Below, in pieces: positions 1 through 6,123 of a stretch of DNA of 8,946 nt. The notes under the pieces were generated by a model. That model saw only the letters and a program-made list of their open reading frames with translations. It did no database searches and was not told where the DNA came from. Positions within the stretch are counted from its first letter, which is position 1. Each line of letters starts with the position of its first letter. Source of the stretch: Pseudomonadota bacterium (lineage in GTDB: Bacteria > Pseudomonadota > Gammaproteobacteria > Pseudomonadales > Azotimanducaceae); NCBI GenBank assembly GCA_027622495.1, contig JAQBYL010000152.1, forward strand, positions 1-8,946, in the 5' to 3' direction. The translations under genes were made by a program, and so were the position numbers.

Positions 1-2
1 AG

Positions 3-686
3 GCCTGGGGTAATCTGACCGAACATCTTAAAGTTCGCGCCAGTAACCAGCGCATACTGGGTATGTACGACGACACGTTTACGGTTGAGCGGGCGCGCGA
101 ATATCACAAGGCGACCTATTCCATCGGCATGGGGGCGGCGCGCAGGTTTCACCGCCAGGTGGATCTGAGTGATCGGCGCAAGATCATGGATCTGGGGGGT
201 GGATCCGGCTGTTACTGCATTGTTGCCGCGCAAACTTATCCGCAGATCAAAGCCGAGGTGCTGGACCTGCCGATGGTGGTGGAAGTAACTCGCGAGTATC
301 TGGCCGAAAACCAGGTCACAGACAACGTAATCGCAACTGCCTGTGACTTCACCCGTGATCGGCTGCCTGAGGATGCGGACGTAGCCATCATGGCGTCGAA
401 TCTGCCGCAATACAGTCGTGAGATCATCACTGCAGTGGTGCAGCGCGTGCATGACGCACTTTTACCTGGCGGGGAGTTTCATCTGATCGGTGAGATGATC
501 GATGGCGACGGTCGCGGACCGCTTGCACCAGCGCTGTGGGGGCTCGCAGAGGCGGTCAGTCATTCCACCGGTCTTGCTCACTCCGTTGATGATTGTGTGG
601 GGTATTTTCGCGCCGCAGGGTTCAAGGACATTGAAGTCAGTGAATTCATACCGCAGACGCTGACCCGCGTTTGCGGACGGGTATGA
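3..686 (+). CDS. SAM-dependent methyltransferase (O-methyltransferase family 2-like), 5' partial
   Basis: The frame is open to the left edge, so the start lies outside the window; the first internal ATG is at 63. About 227 residues are visible, against roughly 330-350 for the COMT/acetylserotonin-type family, so the N-terminal dimerisation/winged-helix part is mostly missing. The SAM-binding motif I reads MDLGGGSG (from about nt 186), followed by an acidic motif (EVLDLP) and the 'ALLPGGEFHLIGE' strand typical of class I methyltransferases. The C-terminus ends 'GFKDIEVSEF...TRVCGR'. Where plant and bacterial O-methyltransferases usually carry the general-base His in an 'HDW' motif, this protein has 'SNLPQYS', so the acceptor atom cannot be assumed to be a hydroxyl. 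Its stop overlaps the next gene as ATGA, implying translational coupling and a shared pathway with the CoA-transferase. Family assignment is firm; substrate is unknown. Confidence 0.85.
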   Translation, partial: AWGNLTEHLKVRASNQRILGMYDDTFTVERAREYHKATYSIGMGAARRFHRQVDLSDRRKIMDLGGGSGCYCIVAAQTYPQIKAEVLDLPMVVEVTREYLAENQVTDNVIATACDFTRDRLPEDADVAIMASNLPQYSREIITAVVQRVHDALLPGGEFHLIGEMIDGDGRGPLAPALWGLAEAVSHSTGLAHSVDDCVGYFRAAGFKDIEVSEFIPQTLTRVCGRV

Positions 687-1912
687 GAGGCGTGAGTAAG
701 CATATTTTTTCCGGGCTCAAAGTCATCGATTGCGCCACGGTGATCGCCGCACCGGCGGCGGCGATGGTGCTTGCTGACTTTGGCGCCGATGTGATCAAGA
801 TCGAGCAACCTGGTGAAGGCGATATGCTGCGGCTGCTGTCGCACATTCCGACCACACCGAATGCAGGCAACGACTGGTTCTGGCAGATGGATGGCCGTAA
901 CAAGCGAAGTCTTGCAGTGGATCTGAAGGCAGCTGAAGGGTTGGCAATCCTGCATGAGCTTGTGGTGCAGGCAGATGTGTTCATCACCAATCACCCCTAT
1001 CCGGTCAGAGAATCACTTGGCCTGACCTTTGATGATCTTAAAAAGCTCAATCCCGGTCTGATCTATGCTTCGCTGACAGCGTATGGCGAAAAAGGGCCCG
1101 AACGCAATCGTAAGGGTTTTGATCAACTCGCCTACTGGGCGCGGAGTGGTCTGATGGACCTGATGCGCGAGCGGGGCACACGGCCCACACAGGGTCTACC
1201 GGGCATGGGCGATCACCCCACAGGGATCGCCCTTTACGCTGGAATTGTCACGGCTCTTCTGCATCGGGAACGCACCGGCGAAGGTGGCATGGTTCAAACC
1301 TCACTTCTGGCTAATGGTCTGTGGTCGGCGTCGGGGATTGCACAGGGTGCGCTCGCGGGTGGCGACATGCCTGCGTACCGTGAGGCCAATCGAAGTAGCT
1401 CGGCAATGTTCCGCGTGTATCGGACCCGCGACGATCGCTGGCTGCAGTTCAACATGGTGCGCAACGAAGAACTCCTGTCACTGACATTTGCGGCAATGGA
1501 AGCGCTACATCTGCTCACGGACGAAAGGTTTGCGTCTCTGGAACTGATGTGGCTGAACCGACAGGCACTGGGAGACGAAATTCAGGCCATCATCGGTCGC
1601 AAGACGGCTGATGAATGGATGACATTGTTCGGCAGTCACAATCTGCCGGTGAACAAGGTGGCTATTGTTGAAGAAGTGGTTTCGGATGAGCAGATCAAAG
1701 CCAATGGTATGGCGGTGCCTCCGATCGACGACGATGTAGACGTACCCTGGATCATCAATCATCCGATCCAGATCAGTAGTGTGCCGCAGGTAGGGCCACG
1801 ACGTGCACCCGGACTTGGCGAACACGGTGCACAGATCCTGGCAGAACTCGGTTACACCGATAAAGAGATCAGCGATCTGCGTAACAGAGGGGTTATTGAG
1901 TGGCCGGGGTAG
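683..1912 (+). CDS. CaiB/BaiF family III CoA-transferase
   Basis: The protein has 409 residues if it starts at the ATG at 683, which overlaps the upstream stop (ATGA). A TTG at 671 and a GTG at 692 are alternatives, but the overlap favours 683. It opens with the family signature 'FSGLKVIDCATVIAAPAAAM' and 'LADFGADVIKIEQPGEGD'. It continues with 'NKRSLAVDLK', 'GFDQLAYWARSG' and 'GMGDHPTGIALYAG', then 'LLHRERTGEGG'. The Asp of GDH (about residue 177) matches the catalytic aspartate that forms the acyl anhydride in formyl-CoA transferase. The C-terminal 'APGLGEHGAQILAELGYTD' is also typical. Family members move CoA between organic acids (carnitine, oxalate/formate, bile acid, 2-methylacyl and aromatic acids) in the cytosol; the acyl pair here cannot be read from sequence. 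Length is normal and the frame is intact. Confidence 0.93.
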   Translation: MRGVSKHIFSGLKVIDCATVIAAPAAAMVLADFGADVIKIEQPGEGDMLRLLSHIPTTPNAGNDWFWQMDGRNKRSLAVDLKAAEGLAILHELVVQADVFITNHPYPVRESLGLTFDDLKKLNPGLIYASLTAYGEKGPERNRKGFDQLAYWARSGLMDLMRERGTRPTQGLPGMGDHPTGIALYAGIVTALLHRERTGEGGMVQTSLLANGLWSASGIAQGALAGGDMPAYREANRSSSAMFRVYRTRDDRWLQFNMVRNEELLSLTFAAMEALHLLTDERFASLELMWLNRQALGDEIQAIIGRKTADEWMTLFGSHNLPVNKVAIVEEVVSDEQIKANGMAVPPIDDDVDVPWIINHPIQISSVPQVGPRRAPGLGEHGAQILAELGYTDKEISDLRNRGVIEWPG

Positions 1913-1933
1913 ATTTCTGCAGCCCTGTCGCGA

Positions 1934-2710
1934 CTAATCAACCCAGTCCCGCAGGTTGAACACTAAGAGAAAATCATCCGATTCAAGCGACAGCCGCTTT
2001 TCGCTGTTCAGCTGAATGACCGACCTGCTCCGCAGAACGCTGAGGACCTTTGCCTCCAGATCCATCTGCTCGGGTGGGCAGGCCATTCTGGTTGATGCGA
2101 GTTGTTCGATCTGAAACCTGTTGTCGCTCAGCACGGCGTGACCTGAGAATCGGTTGCATCCTGTGCTGCCAGAAACATGCATGAGCTCGCCGAAATCCAG
2201 CTCCGGTACCGGTTTGCCCGCAGCTGCATCGTGTAGCGCGAGCCCGTTGATGCTTTGCAATACCCAGCGATGATGTTGAAGGTCGCCTTGTGTAACCATC
2301 TGAGTTTCCCCGCAGAGTCCCCACACCTTGCTGACCGTGATCAAACCGTCGTAGTCGGCTGAGAATCCATCGCGCGGGCTCTCCCGGTCGATCGCAGCCT
2401 CAATGAGCACGCAGCTAGAATCGTAGGGTCGGGAGGTATTCGCGCTCGCGAGCTTACGCAGAGTTTCGCGTATCTCTTTACCGATCGCACTGCTCAACCA
2501 ATAGCACTGCGAGTTGATCGCCGGGCAGAACACATTCACTTCATGACCCAGGGTGTACTGCCCGCGATAACGGATCGGTGGAACGATATCGCTGGCCGGC
2601 GCTTCGGCGGGTGCAGAACTGGATGTGGCGTTGGTCGCAGACAGCTCGCATCCACCCAGTGAGATAGTAACAACAAGATATTGAAGTGCTCGTGCAATTT
2701 GTCTGTTCAT
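1934..2710 (-). CDS. META (HslJ-like) domain lipoprotein
   Basis: This 258-residue protein has an N-terminal signal with hydrophobic stretch 'YLVVTISLGGC'. The Cys at residue 21 fits a lipobox (LGG-C), so a lipid-anchored envelope protein is expected. A Ser/Ala/Pro linker (about 24-42) follows. A first domain (about 46-135, 'RYRGQYTLGHEVNVF...', with 'GLCG') resembles the N-terminal part often fused to META domains in envelope proteins. The second half (about 146-256) is a META domain: 'HHRWVLQSINGLAL', 'VSGSTGCNRFSG', 'LASTRMACPPEQMD'. HslJ of E. coli is the namesake, linked to heat shock and novobiocin resistance; a specific function here is not inferable. It is convergent with the CoA-transferase, with about 21 bp between stops and no clear terminator. 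The ATG at 2710 has only a weak purine stretch (GGA) upstream. Confidence 0.88.
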   Translation of the reverse strand: MNRQIARALQYLVVTISLGGCELSATNATSSSAPAEAPASDIVPPIRYRGQYTLGHEVNVFCPAINSQCYWLSSAIGKEIRETLRKLASANTSRPYDSSCVLIEAAIDRESPRDGFSADYDGLITVSKVWGLCGETQMVTQGDLQHHRWVLQSINGLALHDAAAGKPVPELDFGELMHVSGSTGCNRFSGHAVLSDNRFQIEQLASTRMACPPEQMDLEAKVLSVLRSRSVIQLNSEKRLSLESDDFLLVFNLRDWVD

Positions 2711-2753
2711 TTCCGGACCCTGGTCACCAACGAGTCAACACAGTCGCAATTGA

Positions 2754-2990
2754 TCAATCTAGAATACGAAGATAGTTCGCGTAGCAGTATAGACGGTCGC
2801 GCTTGCGGTCGCTCATGATCACCGGATGCTCGGGTAGACGTTCGAAGAGTTGGATGGCGGTGACCGTTGCACCCGGTGTGGACAGCAGAGTTTTGCGATC
2901 GTCGGCGACTTGCGCGAACAGCGCACGCGCCGTGCGACTGGCGTCATCGGCGACCTCAGACACACCTTCGAGAATTTTTTGTTGCGCCAC
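2754..2990 (-). pseudogene. Fic/DOC protein C-terminal remnant with internal deletion
   Basis: Read from a GTG at 2990, the 78 codons start 'QQKILEGVSEVADDASRTAR' and end 'DRKRDRLYCYANYLRILD'. In long Fic proteins the catalytic domain is followed by 'FLEGV.E.A' helices, then a winged-helix segment, then a closing 'TG+.RNR.Y.Y..YL.IL'. Here 'ERLPEHPVI' runs straight into 'MSDRKRDRLYCY', so the winged helix between these two blocks appears to be deleted. No HPFxxGNGR catalytic motif is present. Upstream on the minus strand, roughly to 3030, another frame gives 'CHRLLMQGARG', which resembles the segment normally preceding FLEGV, so a frameshift near the A6 run (about 2975-2980) is likely. The piece is therefore best read as a decayed end of a Fic AMPylase-like gene. 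Alternatively it is a small unrelated gene; identification is from memory of the family. Confidence 0.55.
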
Positions 2991-3157
2991 GTGCGCCTTG
3001 CATCAGAAGGCGGTGGCAGTCGTTAAAAAGACGCACTGATATTGGTGCTCCCCAGGCTTGAGTGGATTCTCCCGCGACTGTCTTCTTGACCAAACACGAA
3101 CGCAAGTAAAGATATGTTTACTAGGCTGTTTACGGAGGATTTCCTCCGGTTGGTCTG

Positions 3158-3955
3158 TTAGCTCAGCAACGTGACCTCGTCGCCTTCCCGGACCATTCCT
3201 TCAACCAGAACAGCAGCATAAACGCCGGCCATACCCTCATGTGCCTGGTTTACCTGTCGCAGCACGTCCGCATTCGTTTCAGCGCTATCCGGATCATAGG
3301 TAATCATGGCGCAACGTGGGTCGCGCTCGAGAATTGCAACCACAGCTCTTGGACCCACCTGTACCGTTTTACCAACCAGCGCATCTTCTTGGAATCCAAG
3401 GTTGGATTTGAGATCCAGATACACGTTTGCCCTGAAGCGCCGTTGATCTATTTTGATACCGACCTCATCGCTGAGTTGATCTGCCGTCTGGATCGAGAAC
3501 AACGAAAGCGGGCGACAATCGGTCATCGATCGTTCTGATCGTACAAGGGTTAGAGAGTGTTTCCCCTTCAACTGCGCTTCAAGCACCTCGATCAGAGCGG
3601 GATCGTCAATTGCGTAGGTTTGCCCCGACGGCGTTTCAACAGTCATCGCCAGGTCTTCTGAGTCAGCGAATGCGGGGCTCAGGTTCAGACCGGGTGCGAG
3701 GCGTTCGGCTTCCTCCAGATTGCCTGGTTTCGCTGCTTTGAGCGGATGTTTGAACTCCGGGTGATACAGAAGCAGTTCATTCAGATTCCTTCCCGTGAGG
3801 TACGGAAAACCCTTCGGTGCTGCGGAGCTTTGCAGGGCAAACAGGCGATCACCATAAACACCTGCGAAACCAACGAAAAATTCGCTGCATTGCTCCCCCC
3901 GCATGCTTTTAACTGGATAGCGCCACAGGCTATCCACGCTACCGATTACACTCAT
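3158..3955 (-). CDS. MOSC domain protein with MOSC N-terminal beta-barrel
   Basis: The frame is intact and encodes about 265 residues. I chose the ATG at 3955 because AAGGG at 3962-3966 (reverse strand) sits 6 nt upstream; the ATG at 3958 or TTG at 3961 would be too close. The N-terminus has the MOSC_N signature 'SLWRYPVKSMRGE', and 'GVYGDRLFAL' follows. The MOSC domain covers about residues 110-265, with 'RFRANVYLDL', 'VGKTVQVGP' and 'LERDPRCAMITYDPDSAETN'. The Cys of 'DPRC' (about residue 215) is the conserved residue proposed to hold sulfur or bind molybdenum cofactor. Relatives include the MOSC part of mARC-type reductases and YcbX (N-hydroxylated base detoxification); this protein lacks the C-terminal ferredoxin domain of YcbX. 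It is a monocistronic-looking gene divergent from the next one. Confidence 0.9.
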   Translation of the reverse strand: MSVIGSVDSLWRYPVKSMRGEQCSEFFVGFAGVYGDRLFALQSSAAPKGFPYLTGRNLNELLLYHPEFKHPLKAAKPGNLEEAERLAPGLNLSPAFADSEDLAMTVETPSGQTYAIDDPALIEVLEAQLKGKHSLTLVRSERSMTDCRPLSLFSIQTADQLSDEVGIKIDQRRFRANVYLDLKSNLGFQEDALVGKTVQVGPRAVVAILERDPRCAMITYDPDSAETNADVLRQVNQAHEGMAGVYAAVLVEGMVREGDEVTLLS

Positions 3956-4199
3956 CATCAACCCTTACGCACAGTCTGCTGGGCGCCATGTTATTCGATG
4001 AACGGCCAGAGAGCCCACTTCCGTTCCCCCGAATGAAGGGGATGGCGAGCGTTACACCTTTACCGCTCAACTCGGCAACGGCGATCTGGTCATACGTTTC
4101 GATGATGGTGAAAGCATACGACTGCGCCCGGGTCCGCTACCGCAAGCCGCGCAGACCGGCTCGCCGAACACCGGCTCCTGGGCGACCCCACAGCAGGGA

Positions 4200-4706
4200 G
4201 TGCAGCAATCTCAAGGGCCACAGGTGATGGTCAACGGCCAGGCGTTGACGCAAGCGCAATTGCAGCAGCTGGCGAACTACGGAATACAGGTGCAGGCAGG
4301 CAGTTACTGGTACGACACAGTGTGCGGCGCCTGGGGCGCGTGGGGTGGACCGACGGCAGGTTTTGTTTCTGCAGGGATCTCAGTACCACCATTACCGGCT
4401 CATGCTTCTAATGGCAACACGGGTGTGTTCGTCAACGGTCGCAACCTTCGAACCAGTGAACTGAACTATATGATGGCACTGGCAGGCGCACCGATTTATC
4501 CCGGGCGCTACTGGCTGGACTCCAGGGGGAATGCAGGCTTCGAAGGTGGACCCGCGCTGATCAATTGCCTGGACGCGGCGCGTCAGGGTTTCGGTGTGGA
4601 TGCCTGGTACGGCAAGGATTCCTCCGGATGGACCGGTTCCGATGGTAGCGGTGGTATCTGGATCGCAATTCCCTATGGTGGCACAGGTACTACCGTGACG
4701 TGGTAG
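4200..4706 (+). CDS. Two-repeat protein of unknown function ('VNG...YW.D...GGP' repeats), start unresolved
   Basis: From the GTG at 4200 there are 168 residues with two copies of one motif. Copy A is at about 9-55 ('VMVNGQALTQAQL', 'GSYWYD', 'WGGP') and copy B at about 76-122 ('VFVNGRNLRTSEL', 'PGRYWLD', 'FEGGP'). In both, Asn of VNG is 25 residues before Trp of YW, so an internal duplication with a period of about 67 residues is clear. The tail is Gly/Ser/Trp-rich. The same frame is open upstream to 4002 and reads protein-like ('RYTFTAQLGNGDLVIRFDDG', 'ESIRLRPGPLP'), but contains no ATG, GTG or TTG. An ATG at 3988 in another frame could supply the N-terminus if one base were added in the C5 run at 4026-4030. 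No signal peptide is visible. I recall similar hypothetical proteins in bacteria but no function. Confidence 0.6.
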   Translation: MQQSQGPQVMVNGQALTQAQLQQLANYGIQVQAGSYWYDTVCGAWGAWGGPTAGFVSAGISVPPLPAHASNGNTGVFVNGRNLRTSELNYMMALAGAPIYPGRYWLDSRGNAGFEGGPALINCLDAARQGFGVDAWYGKDSSGWTGSDGSGGIWIAIPYGGTGTTVTW

Positions 4707-4929
4707 GGATGAGGTTCAACAGCATTTGAACTGCACGTTTGGCTTGCCATTTTTCTTTCAGAGCTTCATGGCTGATAAAGCGTTCTTCATCAGCCGCTTC
4801 TAACAGGGTGTCGAACAAGTCTTGTTCTGTAGGTTCGGCGCCTGCCGGTAAGCAAGATCCTGCGCTACCATTTCGCTTTACTCGAAGTCGTGTAGGCCTG
4901 ACCCGGCAGATTACACCTGTTGGTAGCAC
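4690..4929 (-). CDS. Possible small protein or gene fragment, unrecognised
   Basis: A 79-codon minus-strand frame with a GTG start at 4929 overlaps the 3' end of the two-repeat gene by 17 bp. Its second half looks protein-like and helical ('TEQDLFDTLLEAADEERF', 'ALKEKWQAKRAVQML'), while the first third ('CRVRPTRLRVKRNGSAG') looks random. No good ribosome binding site was seen. It may be the tail of a degraded gene or chance; it fills an otherwise empty stretch between 4707 and 4979. Confidence 0.22.
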   Translation of the reverse strand: MLPTGVICRVRPTRLRVKRNGSAGSCLPAGAEPTEQDLFDTLLEAADEERFISHEALKEKWQAKRAVQMLLNLIPTTSR

Positions 4930-4979
4930 CTGCTTGGTGCGTGTACGATCAATATAGGATTTAGCGGAAACATAACGAA

Positions 4980-5346
4980 ATGACAGATTGGCTGAAAGCA
5001 GGAAACAATGCAGTGATCACGGGAGGCGCCAGTGGCATTGGCCTCGCCACCGCGCGCTACTATCTCTCGAAAGGCATGAATGTACTGATCGCCGATTTGG
5101 CCGAAGAAGCGCTGGCAACCGTCAGTGACTCTCTTAGCATGTCGGTAGCGGTACAGTGCGCACTCAGATCTGTGACGTTTCCGATATCGAGCAGGTCCGA
5201 GCCCTGCAGATGACTGCAAACAAGATTGGTAACGTACATTGCTTGATGAACAACGCGGGTGTCGCTTTCCCACCTGGCTTACCTTGGGAGAACCTCGCAA
5301 CCTGGAAGAAACAGGTTGAAGTTAACCTGTGGGGAATCTCCACGCA
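4980..5346 (+). pseudogene. Short-chain dehydrogenase/reductase, frameshifted N-terminal half
   Basis: The ATG at 4980 begins 'MTDWLKAGNNAVITGGASGIG', with the TGxxxGIG dinucleotide-binding motif of the SDR superfamily, then 'NVLIADLAEEAL'. Near 5135-5141 the reading switches frame: from there the SDR continues as 'VRTQICDVSDIEQVRAL' and 'NVHCLMNNAGVAFPPG' (NNAG motif), then 'WKKQVEVNLWG'. The catalytic Ser, the YxxxK motif and the whole C-terminal half are missing, because after NLWG (about 5335) the sequence becomes transposase. SDRs are usually about 250-290 residues; roughly 120 are left, in two frames. The product cannot be an active NAD(P)-dependent oxidoreductase. A weak GGAA at 4966-4969 is the only ribosome-binding candidate. 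Confidence 0.85.
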
Positions 5347-5724
5347 TTGCGAGACAGCGGGCTCAAGGCAGCGCGCGCCTGGGCAATCAAAGAGCTGGCG
5401 ATGTCACTGTGGGGCTATGCCAGTCGAGGCTGGGCGGATCGCATGTGGAAACGGTGGTACAACTGGGCGATCCGCAGTCGACTCGAACCGATCAAGAAGG
5501 TCGCTCGAATGATCAGACGACATTGGCAAGGCGTGATCAACGCCGCCACCAGCAATGTCACCAACGCAGTCTCGGAGGGTATGAACAGCAAGATCCAGTG
5601 GATCAAACGAAAAGCGTGTGGATACCGTAACCGGGAGAGATTTCGTAACGCCATCCTATTTCATCTTGGCGGCCTGGATCTCTATCCCGCAGTACTCTCA
5701 ACCCACACGAAATCGTGAAGCGCC
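5341..5724 (+). mobile_element. ISL3-family insertion sequence, right-end fragment with transposase C-terminus
   Basis: The open frame ends at a stop at 5716-5718 and carries about 125 residues of an ISL3 transposase: 'ALRDSGLKAARAWAIKE', 'WKRWYNWAIRSRLEPIKKVA', 'EGMNSKIQWIKRKACGYRNR', 'FHLGGLDLYPA'. The Glu of EGMNSK (codon at 5575) corresponds to the third DDE acid; the two Asp residues and the zinc-finger N-terminus are absent (full length is about 400 residues). The sequence just after LYPA, read on the minus strand from 5724, is GGCGCTTCACGATTTCGTGT. This resembles the GGCTCTTC...GTGTGGGT type of ISL3 terminal inverted repeat as I remember it, so 5724 is the probable right end. The left two-thirds of the element are gone, and the left border is a direct fusion to the SDR remnant at about 5336-5346. 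Confidence 0.82.
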
Positions 5725-5868
5725 ATATTCCTTTACCACCACCTCTCCGGGCCTGTGTAGTGTTCCCGGACCATCCGCCGCGGAAGAATGCATCGTGCCC
5801 AGTGCGCTCCACAGAACAGCAATCGCCGCGGCCAGCAACCGTTGGTTAATTGAGTCGACGTTTCTCAT
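5698..5868 (-). pseudogene. N-terminal fragment of a secreted protein cut by the IS fragment
   Basis: On the minus strand an ATG at 5868 follows GAGAAGGA about 4-5 nt upstream, a good ribosome binding site. The product begins 'MRNVDSINQR', then a hydrophobic core 'LLAAAIAVLWSALGTM' and a likely signal peptidase site after 'HSSAA'. The mature part reads 'DGPGTLHRPGEVVVKEYGA' and then runs into the putative IS terminal repeat (5699-5724), stopping at TGA 5698-5700. About 48 genuine residues remain before the IS border. The rest of the gene would lie on the far side of the original insertion and is not seen in this window. The family is not recognisable from so short a piece. Confidence 0.5.
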
Positions 5869-6123
5869 CGCATCCTTCTCAGCAGGTCGAGTTCGGCAAA
5901 GGGTGAACCTCATCCGCTACTACATCGTGTGGAGTTTGGCGCGGATCTAGGGCACGGAGCAAGCTCTTCTGTCATTGCACAGACTTCGACACCCAGCTAG
6001 CGTTCGCAGGCTTCTCAGTAGATGCTTGGCAGATCGCCGCCGTGCGGATAGGGGCTTTCCTGGGAATGACTTGGAGTCGAACACTCTCGTGAACCGGCAA
6101 ACGCAAACCGACCGGCCACTGAT
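5869..6123. other. Intergenic stretch without a recognisable gene
   Basis: Between the secreted-protein start on the minus strand and the MFS gene I see no gene, RNA or clear terminator. The MFS frame is open from 6070 but has no standard start codon before 6124. Promoters for both divergent genes would be expected here, but I could not pick convincing -35/-10 pairs. Confidence 0.4.

Noticed and set aside
671..682. TTG at 671 as start of the CoA-transferase
   Set aside because: The ATG at 683 overlaps the upstream stop as ATGA and leads directly into the conserved N-terminus; the extra four codons add nothing recognisable.
578..994. Minus-strand frames spanning the methyltransferase/CoA-transferase junction
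   Set aside because: They lie opposite two well-supported genes and show no family resemblance.
2749..2758. Palindrome ATTGATCAAT
   Set aside because: Ten-bp palindrome that includes the stop of the Fic remnant; no promoter or partner site around it, likely chance.
4934..4958. TTGGTG / TATAGG as a sigma-70 promoter for the SDR
   Set aside because: The spacing is only 13 bp, too short for a functional -35/-10 pair.
6070..6090. tRNA T-arm-like sequence (minus strand GTTCGACTCC)
   Set aside because: The stem has only about three pairs and no acceptor, D-arm or anticodon arm could be folded around it.
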